Of a stretch of DNA of 26,121 bases, positions 14,230 to 21,318 are shown piece by piece. Both the position numbers and the translations under genes were made by a program. Location of the stretch: the NCBI GenBank assembly GCA_036394995.1, contig DASWED010000101.1, positions 1-26,121 on the forward strand, given 5' to 3'. The DNA comes from DASWED01 sp036394995. GTDB lineage: Bacteria > Actinomycetota > UBA4738 > JACQTL01. Under the pieces are notes generated by a model, which worked only from the letters and a program-made list of their open reading frames with translations, was not told the DNA's origin and searched no databases. Position 1 is the stretch's first letter. The number at the start of each line of letters is the position of its first letter.

Positions 14230-15312
14230 TCAGGCGGAGTCGGCGGCCTCCTCGGCCTCCGGGAGCACGGCGGCGACGGCTTCCAGCGTGACCTCGGCGA
14301 ACTCCCGGGGGCGGACCGCCACGGCGGAGTGGTCGGCTTCGAACTCGAACACCCTGGCCCCGGTGGCCTCGGCCAGGGCCCGCTGCTCGGATGGCGGCAC
14401 CATCCGGTCCCCGGTGGTCACCACCACGGACGTCGGGACGTCCACCGAGCGGGCGAACGGCCGGGCGTCGAACCGGCTGAGGGCCCGGCCGGCCTCCACC
14501 ACCTCCAGGGGGTCGTTCCGCCGGAACTCGCCGTCGGCCCATCCCCGGTACGCCAGGAGCTCGTCGGGGATCTCGCGGAGGGCCCCGCCCAGGCGGAACA
14601 GCACCATCCGCCCGGTTGGCCATCGCAGCAGGACCCCGCCCACGCCGAGCATCCGCCACGCGGTCTGCTGCAACGGAGTCGAGCTGAACTGGAGCCCGGT
14701 GGCCTCCAGCACCAGCCCGGCCACCAGCTCCCGGTGTCGCCGCCACAGCTCGAGGGCCACCGGCCCGCCCATCGAGTACCCCACCGCCACGGCCTTCTCG
14801 ATCCCCAACCGGCGCAGGAGCCCCGCGACGTCGTCCGCGCAGTCCTCGATCGTGAACGGCCGGGGACTCCGGATGCCCCGGCCGTGCCCCCGGAGATCGG
14901 GGGCGATCACCGTGTGCCGCCCCGACAGGGCCTCGTACAGCAGGAACCAGTTGAGGTCGGCGGTGGCCATCCACCCGTGCAGGAGCAGGATCGGGATCCC
15001 GTCCCCCTCCTCCCGGCGGGCCACCCGGACGAACATCTCCCCGCGGTCCGGGACGCCCACCACCTGCCCAGGCGGGAGGGCCGGGAACGCCAGCCCCGGG
15101 TCGGCGGCCGCCGGGTACGGGTCGAGCCGCCGGCCCAGCCACGAGATCTGCCGGAGGGCATCGGGATCGGGCGGGGCCGTGCGGGGCCGTCGTCCCCGGG
15201 CGATTCGGATGCCCACGGCCGTCCCCGCCGCGACGAGCGCGACGGCCTCCCACGAATGCCACCAGACGCGCGCGGCCTCGCCGTTCGGATCGGTCATCGG
15301 TTCGGCGAGCAT
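14230..15312 (-). CDS. Alpha/beta hydrolase with N-terminal membrane anchor
   Basis: The 360-aa protein has the complete alpha/beta-hydrolase triad: nucleophile S180 in GYSMGG, D302 in TTGDRMVPP and H328 in ADHSAV. HGW at 112-114 supplies the oxyanion hole, and DLRGHGRG (139-146) is the usual strand-4 region. Residues 21-38 are hydrophobic and flanked by Arg (RIARGRRPR), suggesting an N-terminal anchor with the catalytic domain on the cytoplasmic side. ATG 15312 lies 12 bases after the stop of the 3-hydroxyacyl-CoA dehydrogenase gene, so the two are likely co-transcribed; ATG 15297 is an alternative start. The substrate is unknown; the neighbour suggests esters or thioesters of lipid metabolism. 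The final residues are acidic (PEAEEAADSA). Confidence 0.87.
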   Translation of the reverse strand: MLAEPMTDPNGEAARVWWHSWEAVALVAAGTAVGIRIARGRRPRTAPPDPDALRQISWLGRRLDPYPAAADPGLAFPALPPGQVVGVPDRGEMFVRVARREEGDGIPILLLHGWMATADLNWFLLYEALSGRHTVIAPDLRGHGRGIRSPRPFTIEDCADDVAGLLRRLGIEKAVAVGYSMGGPVALELWRRHRELVAGLVLEATGLQFSSTPLQQTAWRMLGVGGVLLRWPTGRMVLFRLGGALREIPDELLAYRGWADGEFRRNDPLEVVEAGRALSRFDARPFARSVDVPTSVVVTTGDRMVPPSEQRALAEATGARVFEFEADHSAVAVRPREFAEVTLEAVAAVLPEAEEAADSA

Positions 15313-15324
15313 ATGGCCTGGCGG

Positions 15325-17094
15325 TCAGGCCCCGCGTTCGCGCTCCCCGGTCCGGAAGCCCCGGCCGGCCTTGCGGCCCAGGAACCCGGCGCCGACCATC
15401 TGCTCCAGCAACGGGACCGGCGCGTGGGCCGGCTCGTGCAGCTCGCGGTGGAGGCTCCGCAGGATCTCGACCGTGACGTCGAGCCCCACGATGTCCATGA
15501 GGGCCAGCGGCCCCACGGGGTGGCGGCACCCCAGCGTCATCACGGTGTCGATGTCGTCCACCGACGCGTACCGCTCCTCCACCATGCGCGCGGCGTCGTT
15601 GAGGTACGGGAACAGCAGCCGGTTCACGACGAACCCGGCCCGGTCCCGGCACCGCACCACGGTCTTGCCGAGCCGCCGGGCCAAGGCCTCCGCCGTCGCC
15701 GCCGCGTCGTCCGACGTGGCCGCGGTCCGGACCACCTCCACAAGGCGCATCACCGGGACGGGGTTGAACACGTGGAAACCCACCACCCGGTCGGCCCGGC
15801 CGCTGGCGGCGGCCATCTCCACCACCGGGAGCGACGACGTCGCCGTGGCCAGCACCGCCGCCGGCGCGGCCAGGGCGCCGAGGCGTTCGAACAGGTCCCG
15901 CTTCACCTCCAGGTCCTCGGCCACCGCCTCCACCACCACGTCGCAGCCGCCCAGGTCCTCCAGCCGGGTGGTGAACAGGATCCCGGACAGGAGCTCCTCG
16001 CGGGCCTCCGGCGCCAGCTTGCCGCGTTCCACGGCGCGGGCCGTGGACCGCTCCACCGCGTCCCGGGCCCGGCCCACGGAGTCCTCCGAACGTCCCCAGC
16101 AGGCGACGGCGAGGCCGGCCCGGGCCGCGACCTCCGCGATGCCGGCCCCCACCGTTCCCGTGCCCACCACGCCCACCTCGAGGGGTCCTCCGCCGGCCGG
16201 TTCGGGCGGTGGAGCGGCGGCCGGAGCAGGACCGTCCTCGCGTTCGTGGTCGTAGAACCCCCGCCCCGCCTTCCGGCCGGTGAACCCCGCCACCACCAGC
16301 TCCCGGAGGGCCGGCGCGGGCGCGAACCGGGCCTCCGCGAACTGCCGGTGCAGCGACTCCAGGACCTCCAGGCAGGCGTCCAGCCCGATGAGGTCCACCA
16401 GCTCGAGGGGCCCCATGGGGTGCCCCGCTCCCAGGCGCATCGCGGCGTCGATGTCGTCCCGCGTCGCGGCGCCCTGGTCCAGGAGCCGCACGGCGTCGTT
16501 GAGGTACGGGAACAGCAGGAGGTTCGCGATGAACCCCGAGCGGTCCCGGCACTCCACCACGGTCTTGCCGAGGCCCTCGGCGAAGTCCCGGGCCCGGGCG
16601 GCCACGCCGGCGCCGGTGGCCACGGTGGCGGCCAGCTCGACCACGTGCATGGCCGGCGCCGGGTTGAAGAAGTGCAGCCCCACCACTCGCCCGGGATCCC
16701 CCGCGGCCACGGCCACCTGGATCACCGGGAGCGAGGAGGTGTTCGTGGCCAGGACGGCATCCGGCGCGGCCCGGCCCGCCTCCTCGAACACCGTCCGTTT
16801 GGTCTCGAGCCGCTCCGGCACGGCCTCGATCACGATCCCGGCCGGCTCCAGGGCCCCGGTGCCGGTGGCGAACGCGATCCGGCCCAGGGCCGCGTCGCGC
16901 TCCGCCGCCGTCACCCGGTCGGCGGCCACGGACCGCTCCAGGGAGCCGGCGACCAGCTCCCGTCCCCGCGACGCGTGGTCGTCGTCGAGCACGACCACCA
17001 CCACCCGGTGCCCGGCGAGCGCAGCGGCCTCGGCGATGCCGCTTCCCATGGTGCCGCACCCGACGACCCCGACCACGTCGCGCCCCTCGCCCAC
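15325..17094 (-). CDS. Tandem-fused 3-hydroxyacyl-CoA dehydrogenase
   Basis: The 589-aa protein consists of two complete 3-hydroxyacyl-CoA dehydrogenase modules, about 1-283 and 306-589, joined by a Pro/Ala linker. Each has a Rossmann motif (GVVGCGTMGSG at 9-19; GVVGTGTVGAG at 308-318) and the catalytic His-Glu pair (H141/E153 in GLHFFNPAPAMHVVE; H441/E453 in GFHVFNPVPVMRLVE). Each also has the substrate-site Asn (N191, N491) and the C-terminal GHP-x-GP-L helix region. The active residues are offset by exactly 300, so the gene arose by internal duplication. Ordinary bacterial enzymes of this type have one module of about 285 residues and work as dimers; here a fused pair may mimic the dimer. 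It oxidises (S)-3-hydroxyacyl-CoA with NAD in beta-oxidation or butanoate metabolism. The start is GTG 17094. Confidence 0.93.
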   Translation of the reverse strand: MGEGRDVVGVVGCGTMGSGIAEAAALAGHRVVVVVLDDDHASRGRELVAGSLERSVAADRVTAAERDAALGRIAFATGTGALEPAGIVIEAVPERLETKRTVFEEAGRAAPDAVLATNTSSLPVIQVAVAAGDPGRVVGLHFFNPAPAMHVVELAATVATGAGVAARARDFAEGLGKTVVECRDRSGFIANLLLFPYLNDAVRLLDQGAATRDDIDAAMRLGAGHPMGPLELVDLIGLDACLEVLESLHRQFAEARFAPAPALRELVVAGFTGRKAGRGFYDHEREDGPAPAAAPPPEPAGGGPLEVGVVGTGTVGAGIAEVAARAGLAVACWGRSEDSVGRARDAVERSTARAVERGKLAPEAREELLSGILFTTRLEDLGGCDVVVEAVAEDLEVKRDLFERLGALAAPAAVLATATSSLPVVEMAAASGRADRVVGFHVFNPVPVMRLVEVVRTAATSDDAAATAEALARRLGKTVVRCRDRAGFVVNRLLFPYLNDAARMVEERYASVDDIDTVMTLGCRHPVGPLALMDIVGLDVTVEILRSLHRELHEPAHAPVPLLEQMVGAGFLGRKAGRGFRTGERERGA

Positions 17095-17152
17095 GGGGAT
17101 AGCTGACGCCCAACCGCCGCCGAGCGCAACACGGCCCGTACGGCCGGACCGG

Positions 17153-17761
17153 TCAGATGGCGGCGAACGTGTCGAGGTCGATCTCGGCCACGGCCACGCC
17201 GGGCGAGTCCACGTGCAACGAGGCCCCCCACCGGTCGAGCAGGGCCAGGACTCGCCGGTTGTCCGCGAGCACGTGGGCCCGGAGCCGCGAGATGCCCCGG
17301 CGCCCGGCCAGCGACGCGAGGACCACGCCGAGCGCCGTCCCCAGTCGAACGCTCTGGTAGTCGTCGAGCACCGTGACGGCCGCCTCGGCGACGTCGGGCG
17401 AACCCGGGACCCGCGCGTACCTCGCGATGCCCACGCCGGGATGGCCCGGTTCGTCCAGGCTCAGCGCGCCCACCGCGTCGGAGGACTTGCGGTCCAGGGT
17501 CACCAGCGAAGCCACCGCCTGGTCGGTGAGCCGGGTCACCGGCATCAGGAACCGGTTCCGCCTCGATTCCGGGGACAGCCGGTCGAACCCCTGCTGGATC
17601 AGGCAGGCGTCCGAGCGGGTCACACTCCGGATCAGCACGCGGCGGCCGTCGCGCAGGGCGACCTCCACCGACCCGACGCTCAGGAAGGCTTCCGCGATGC
17701 CCCGGTCGTCGCGCCCCGCGACCAGGAGGCCGGGGGCGCAGGCGCATACGGAGCCCGTCAC
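17153..17761 (-). CDS. GNAT-family N-acetyltransferase
   Basis: The 202-aa protein carries an N-acetyltransferase domain. LRDGRRVLIRSVTRSDACLI and FDRLSPESRRNRFL (about 36-72) are typical of the GNATs related to protein acetyltransferases. AEAAVTVLDDYQSVRLGTALG (about 125-146) is the acetyl-CoA motif A, with the pyrophosphate loop QSVRLG, slightly degenerate from Q/RxxGxG/A. RLRAHVLADNRRVLALLDRWG (159-179) is motif B. GTG 17761 overlaps the stop of the upstream 86-aa gene by four bases (GTGA), so the two are coupled. The N-terminal 30 residues contain three cysteines (CACAPGLL). The substrate is not evident; lysine acetylation of an enzyme such as an acyl-CoA ligase is a possibility for this subgroup. 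Confidence 0.87.
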   Translation of the reverse strand: MTGSVCACAPGLLVAGRDDRGIAEAFLSVGSVEVALRDGRRVLIRSVTRSDACLIQQGFDRLSPESRRNRFLMPVTRLTDQAVASLVTLDRKSSDAVGALSLDEPGHPGVGIARYARVPGSPDVAEAAVTVLDDYQSVRLGTALGVVLASLAGRRGISRLRAHVLADNRRVLALLDRWGASLHVDSPGVAVAEIDLDTFAAI

Positions 17762-18018
17762 GAGGCCCGCCCGCGCGAGCGTCGCGGCCCCGGGTCCCCG
17801 GCCGGCGTGACCGGCATGACGGCGGGCACGAGCCCGGCCGCGGCCAGCCCGCGCAGCACCTCCTCGATCGCGGCGAGGAACGTGCCCGGGTCGTCGTACA
17901 GGTAGGCCCGCCGGCCCACCGACCGGACAACACCTCCGACGCGTGAGGCCACTCCCTCCTGCAGCGCGTCGTCTGCCGACCCGCGGCGGGCGGCCTGGGC
18001 TCGGACGGGATCCTGCAT
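17758..18018 (-). CDS. Small unknown protein (86 aa) coupled to the GNAT gene
   Basis: ATG 18018 is preceded by GGGGGAGGTGGTGACG, a convincing ribosome site, and the stop overlaps the GNAT start as GTGA. The protein reads MQDPVRAQAARRGSADDALQ, then VGRRAYLYDDPGTFLAAIEEVLRGLAAAGLVPAVMPVTP, and ends Arg/Gly-rich. The middle looks like a helical segment with an AxxEVLRGL face. No signal peptide, membrane segment or known motif is recognised. A longer reading from 18069 lacks a ribosome site. The coupling suggests that it works with, or regulates, the acetyltransferase. Confidence 0.65.
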   Translation of the reverse strand: MQDPVRAQAARRGSADDALQEGVASRVGGVVRSVGRRAYLYDDPGTFLAAIEEVLRGLAAAGLVPAVMPVTPAGDPGPRRSRGRAS

Positions 18019-18153
18019 CGTCACCACCTCCCCCGACGGGGGCGCTCGGTCATCCACGCGACCCAGCATGGCCCCGGCGTGATACGAAGTCGTTTCAGGG
18101 AGATGAAGGTTGCGCGACGAATCCGGCCGGTGCGTGGGAGGCCGTGGGCCGTC

Positions 18154-18179
18154 GTTTCGTGGGGCGGCATCTCGGGAAT
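18154..18179 (+). promoter_or_regulatory. Candidate general-stress sigma promoter for the DUF6458-like gene
   Basis: GTTTCG (18154-18159), 14 bases, then GGGAAT (18174-18179), matching the GTTT-N14-16-GGGTAT form of SigB/SigF-type promoters and the two other examples in this window. The predicted transcription start near 18186 leaves a leader of about 28 bases to ATG 18214. It sits in the 195-base divergent space shared with the 86-aa gene; nothing else was recognised there. Confidence 0.48.
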
Positions 18180-18213
18180 CAAGGCAGGAGCGCCCCCTCG
18201 AGAGGAGCCGACC

Positions 18214-18489
18214 ATGAACAGAGCTGCGGGCACGGGGCTGATGGCGTTCTCGGCCGTGCTGGTGGTGATCGGCGCGATCCTGGACTTCGCCGTCGACGTC
18301 TCGACTTCCGGGTTCAACATCAACACCATCGGGCTGATCCTGCTGATCGTCGGGATCGTGCTGTTCGTCGTCAGCGGGGTCATCATCTTCGCCGGAGGCA
18401 ACCGCCGGAGCGTCACGCGCGAGGACGTCCGGACCACCCCCCGCGGGCAGGAGCGCGTGATCGAGGAACGCGACAACCTGGCGTCCTGA
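18214..18489 (+). CDS. Small two-helix membrane protein, DUF6458-like
   Basis: The 91-aa protein starts at ATG 18214 behind GAGAGGAG. It has two membrane helices, about 7-26 (GLMAFSAVLVVIGAILDFAV) and 38-60, separated by a short polar loop (DVSTSGFNINTIG). A charged cytoplasmic tail follows (RRSVTREDVRTTPRGQ). The pattern of a first helix ending in GAILxFAV, then a loop with a V/N-x-x-TIG turn and an ILLIVGIV helix, is that of the DUF6458 family found in actinobacteria. The function is unknown. A stress-sigma-like promoter precedes it, so stress induction is plausible. Confidence 0.85.
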   Translation: MNRAAGTGLMAFSAVLVVIGAILDFAVDVSTSGFNINTIGLILLIVGIVLFVVSGVIIFAGGNRRSVTREDVRTTPRGQERVIEERDNLAS

Positions 18490-18518
18490 TCGCGGACGCG
18501 GGATCGCCGGCCACCGCC

Positions 18519-18524
18519 TAGAGT
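18519..18524 (+). promoter_or_regulatory. Candidate -10 box for the 129-aa gene
   Basis: TAGAGT in the 86-base gap upstream of ATG 18576 fits the actinobacterial TANNNT -10 form. No clear -35 is visible. It could give a leader of about 45 bases. Confidence 0.25.
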
Positions 18525-18575
18525 TCGCTTCGACCGGCCGCCGCGCGGGCGGCCCCAGGGAAAGGGGCGAACCCG

Positions 18576-18965
18576 ATGGGTGGATACGAGGACGCGCTCC
18601 GGCAGGCCCAGGAGATGGCCCAGCGGATGGGCGTGAACACGGGCCAGGCCGGCGCCGCCACGCCGATGGGCATGGACGAGACCGCCGCCATCCGCGACCT
18701 GGCCATGAAGCTGAACCAGTCGGGGGTCGAGATTCCCGCGACCATCACCTCGGTCCAGCCGACCGGCCGCACCGACTTTGGCGGTGGCCAGGAGGTGGCG
18801 TTCGGCGTCCAGGTGGAACCGCCCGGCGGCCAGCCCTACGCCGCGAGCTTCAACCAGTTCATGGTCGCGAGCCTCATGGGCGGCGTGGTTCCGGGGGCCC
18901 GCATCAAGGTCCGGGTGGATCCCGACAATCCCTCCGCGATGATGTTCTGGGGCTTCGCCGGCTGA
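18576..18965 (+). CDS. Conserved-looking unknown protein (129 aa)
   Basis: ATG 18576 follows GGGAAAGGGG. The N-terminal 50 residues are helical and Met/Gln-rich (YEDALRQAQEMAQRMG, then AAIRDLAMKLNQSG). The C-terminal half looks like a small beta-barrel: EIPATITSVQPTGRTDFGGG, VAFGVQVEPPGGQPYAASF, PGARIKVRVDPDNPSAMMFW. The second part resembles the beta domains in which a value such as G-x-x-V/I-x-V-x-x-D-P-x-x-P describes an OB-like or PRC-like strand set (as in DUF3592-type proteins), but I cannot assign a family with confidence. There is no signal peptide or membrane helix. It converges on the RsbRD_N-like gene; the 33 bases between them contain only a weak GACCGG/CCGGTC inverted repeat. Confidence 0.8.
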   Translation: MGGYEDALRQAQEMAQRMGVNTGQAGAATPMGMDETAAIRDLAMKLNQSGVEIPATITSVQPTGRTDFGGGQEVAFGVQVEPPGGQPYAASFNQFMVASLMGGVVPGARIKVRVDPDNPSAMMFWGFAG

Positions 18966-18998
18966 CCGGAACGGCCGGTTCGATCCTCCGGTCGGGGC

Positions 18999-19454
18999 TC
19001 AGGCGCCCGCGGCCCCGGCGAACAGCGCGCGGAGGTCCAATGCCGGGAGGCGGGCCCGGGTGCCGAGCGTCACGTAGGTCCTGGCCAGCGCGTCCTTCCC
19101 CGCCCCCAGAACCGTGCTCACGAGCCCGAGGGCCTCGGAGATGTCGGCCGGGGCCACCGCCACGATCCTCGACCAGACGGCCTCCTCCAGAGCGTTGAAC
19201 GCCGACTGGACCTCGGACAGGTCGTAGCCGCCGTCGAAGCGCTCCACCGCGAGCGCCCCGGCGTAGGCCGCCACCGGGCCGAGGTCCCTGGTCGCGGCCG
19301 CTTCCGTCAGCAGATCCAGCAGGACCCGCAGCCGCCGTCGAACCTCGCGGTCGCCCGCCCGGGCGTAGTGGCCGAGCTGGTTCCGCCGGATCCCCGCTTC
19401 CGCCGCATCGAGGATCTCCCGGCGCTTGTCCGTCAGAAACGCCTTCGTGTCCAT
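18999..19454 (-). CDS. RsbRD_N-like helical sensor protein
   Basis: The 151-aa protein starts at ATG 19454 (MDTKAFLTDKRREILDAAEA) behind GGAAAGGACC. The sequence is all-helical: LGHYARAGDREVRRRLRVLLDLL, then a loop and AYAGALAVERFDGGYDLSEVQSAFNALEEAVW, then a C-terminal helix with TVLGAGKDALARTYV. This is the layout of the RsbRD N-terminal domain (HYA/YS..EEVRR.L..LLDLL then R...G..LSEVQ.A...LR.A.W). In RsbR-type regulators that domain precedes STAS or kinase modules of the stressosome. Here it stands alone, so it may be a stand-alone sensor or partner in general-stress signalling. It lies 50 bases downstream of the CBS gene on the same strand. Confidence 0.75.
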   Translation of the reverse strand: MDTKAFLTDKRREILDAAEAGIRRNQLGHYARAGDREVRRRLRVLLDLLTEAAATRDLGPVAAYAGALAVERFDGGYDLSEVQSAFNALEEAVWSRIVAVAPADISEALGLVSTVLGAGKDALARTYVTLGTRARLPALDLRALFAGAAGA

Positions 19455-19504
19455 GGGTCGTGGTCCTTTCCGTTCCATCGCCGACTGGTTCGCGTCCTGC
19501 CGTC

Positions 19505-20104
19505 TCACGCGGGGCCTTCGGCGAACTCCACCTCGAGGACCCCCGGAACGGACCGGGCGAGCAGCGCGGCCAGCCGCCGCTCGTCGTGGGGGGTCGTCAG
19601 CGTGACGACGCCGCCCGAGACCCCGGCCGAGCAGTGCCCGAGCATCAGCAGCTCGTCGTCGAGGAGCGCCTCGACGTCCCGGCGGATGTCGCCGTCGCTC
19701 CGGGCCAGGATCTTCAGCACGTCCCGGCGGGCCACGATGCCGACCACGTGGTCCCCGGACACGATCGGGATCGACTTCACTCCGGTGTCCAGCATGACCT
19801 TGGCCACCTGCGTGGCGTCCGCGTCCCCCGGGAGCGTCACCACGCGGCGGGTCATGACCTCTTCGACCGTTCGAGGAGTGGGCCTCGTCCGGCGCAGGGC
19901 CTGCCGGATCTGGCCGTGGACCTCGGCGGGCGCCTCCAGGGGGATCAGGTCCCCCTCCGACACGATCCCCACCAGCTCCTCGGCGTCGTCCACCACCGGC
20001 ACCGCGCTGATCCCGTGATCCACCAGCAGCGCGGCGGCCTCCTTGACCGGAGTGCCGGGCCTCACGGTGATGGCCGGGGTCGTCATGATGTCCTTGACTC
20101 GCAT
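19505..20104 (-). CDS. CBS-pair protein with C-terminal BON-like domain
   Basis: The 199-aa protein starts at ATG 20104 behind GAGGAAGGGAGG. The first CBS motif is at about 1-58 (MRVKDIMTTPAITVRPGTP, then HGISAVPVVDDAEELVGIVSEGD). The second is at about 80-135 (VEEVMTRRVVTLPGDADATQ, then VKSIPIVSGDHVVGIVARRDVLK). The C-terminal 60 residues (DIRRDVEALLDDELL, then GGVVTLTTPHDERRLAALLARSVPGVLEVEF) have the BON fold pattern. CBS pairs bind adenosine nucleotides and act as energy sensors; BON domains can bind lipids or phospholipids. CBS-BON proteins are common stress or dormancy proteins in actinobacteria. It probably forms a transcription unit with the RsbRD_N-like gene. Confidence 0.9.
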   Translation of the reverse strand: MRVKDIMTTPAITVRPGTPVKEAAALLVDHGISAVPVVDDAEELVGIVSEGDLIPLEAPAEVHGQIRQALRRTRPTPRTVEEVMTRRVVTLPGDADATQVAKVMLDTGVKSIPIVSGDHVVGIVARRDVLKILARSDGDIRRDVEALLDDELLMLGHCSAGVSGGVVTLTTPHDERRLAALLARSVPGVLEVEFAEGPA

Positions 20105-20157
20105 CGGCCTCCCTTCCTCACTCCGATGGTGGCCGTCCCGCCGGCGCCGGAGAAGGG

Positions 20158-20370
20158 CGGAGGTCCCCCATCCTGCGAGCCCTCCGGGCCGTGAGCATCC
20201 TGGCCGTCGTCGTGGGCCACTGGATGGTCTCGATGATCTGGTGGCAGGGCGGGATCCTGTACCTGACGAACGCGATCCCGGTGACCCCCGGGCTGTGGCT
20301 GGCCACCTGGGTGTTCCAGGTCATGCCGGTCTCTTCTTCGTGGGCGGCTTCTCCAACCCGGGCCCGGCGT
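20158..20370 (+). pseudogene. 5' remnant of an acyltransferase-3 family gene, frameshifted and truncated
   Basis: Frame 2 reads RSPILRALRAVSILAVVVGHW, then a continuous hydrophobic helix region WQGGILYLTNAIPVTPGLWLATWVFQVMP. This is the N-terminus of acyltransferase-3 membrane proteins, with the conserved Arg and the G-H-W catalytic-site start. After VMP (20325) the homology continues as LFFVGGFSN in another frame, showing an indel. The similarity ends near 20370, where the antisense lipoprotein gene begins. The remaining nine or so helices are missing. A full-length family member is about 350-450 residues. The direction is opposite to the adjacent genes, consistent with a decayed insertion or rearrangement boundary. 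Confidence 0.7.
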
Positions 20371-20373
20371 CGA

Positions 20374-21171
20374 CTATCGGCCCGCGGCCAGGGCCCTCAC
20401 GAGCCGTTCCAGTCGGGCCTCGCGGCGTTCGAGCGCGGAGAACCTCGCTCCCTGCGCCGAGAGTCGCGCCCGGAGCGAGCCGATGACCGCCCGCTGGCCG
20501 GCCGAGCGAGCAGCGAGTGCCCGGAGGGCGGCCAGGGCCACGCCCTCCTCGTCCACGGTCGCGATGTGTCGCGGATCGCCGCCGAGATGGAACAGCCGGG
20601 AGAAGTCCTCGGCCATCGGCCCCATGTGCCGGACCGCCGCAGCCTCCGACCGGTAGTGCCAGGTGGAGACGGGCAGCCGCATGAGGGCGCGGAGGACGGA
20701 GGCGTCCGACACCGGCCGGACGTGGTCCTTCAGCGAACGACTGGAGGCGTTCGTCCACGCGCCGCCCTTCGAGAGGTAGGCGCCGGTGCCCGTGGCCAGG
20801 AAGGAGCCCTTGGGGAACTTCGCCGGCCGGGTGGCGCCGATCCACACCCGCGGGGCCACCGCCAGGAGCTCGCCTCCCCCCACGATCAGCCTGTCGGCCA
20901 GGATCTCGTAGGACCCGCTCACCGTGATGCCGCTCACGCCCCCTCCCCCACCGTCCTCGGGCGGGGGAGGGGGCTCGACGACCGGGCTCGGCGTGGGCGC
21001 GGGGGTGGGCGTCGGTTCCCCCTCGGCGGGCGGCGACGTGACGCCGTGGACGGTATCCGGGCCCTCGCTCCTGAACGTCGGCTTCGCCCCGCCGTTCGAG
21101 GAGCACGAGACGACGAGGAACGCCAGGACGGTGGCGGCCATGGCGGCGCGAACGGCAAAGCGAGCGTGCAT
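20374..21171 (-). CDS. Lipoprotein with peptidase S74 intramolecular-chaperone domain
   Basis: The 265-aa protein starts at ATG 21171 behind GAGGAGGTCC. A basic n-region and hydrophobic core lead to a lipobox FLVVSC (C23). A Pro/Thr linker (TPTPAPTPSPVVEPPPPP) and Gly tract follow. The middle (about 80-140) is a short beta region (GSYEILADRLIVGGGELL, then GSFLATGTGAYLSKGGAW). Residues 143-220 match the S74 chaperone of endosialidase/tail-spike proteins: S-S-R-S-L-K with the candidate Ser143/Lys148 pair, then DHVRPV, WHYRSE, HMGPMAEDF and VDEEGVALAALRAL. Last is a coiled coil (222-265). S74 domains trimerise their host and cleave themselves off at the serine. Here the host is a short surface-anchored lipoprotein, not a phage spike. 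Confidence 0.8.
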   Translation of the reverse strand: MHARFAVRAAMAATVLAFLVVSCSSNGGAKPTFRSEGPDTVHGVTSPPAEGEPTPTPAPTPSPVVEPPPPPEDGGGGGVSGITVSGSYEILADRLIVGGGELLAVAPRVWIGATRPAKFPKGSFLATGTGAYLSKGGAWTNASSRSLKDHVRPVSDASVLRALMRLPVSTWHYRSEAAAVRHMGPMAEDFSRLFHLGGDPRHIATVDEEGVALAALRALAARSAGQRAVIGSLRARLSAQGARFSALERREARLERLVRALAAGR

Positions 21172-21318
21172 GAGGACCTCCTCGAATCGAAGATGGACGG
21201 GCCGGAGTCTCGGTCCCACCCCCCGGCTGGTCAACTCTCTGCCGGCTCATCCCGTCGTTCGCGCTTCGATCCGGGCCGGACGTCCGCACGGACCGTCTCG
21301 ACGAGGCCGGGTGCGAGA

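Noticed and set aside
12862..17106. A 1414-codon open frame on the plus strand
   Set aside because: It lies antisense to gdhA, the hydrolase and the dehydrogenase, all with clear family motifs. Its translation is His/Pro/Arg-rich with no domain, as expected of the shadow of GC-rich genes.
18962..18998. Bidirectional terminator between the 129-aa gene and the RsbRD_N-like gene
   Set aside because: Only a 6-base GACCGG/CCGGTC pair with a 19-base loop; too weak to call.
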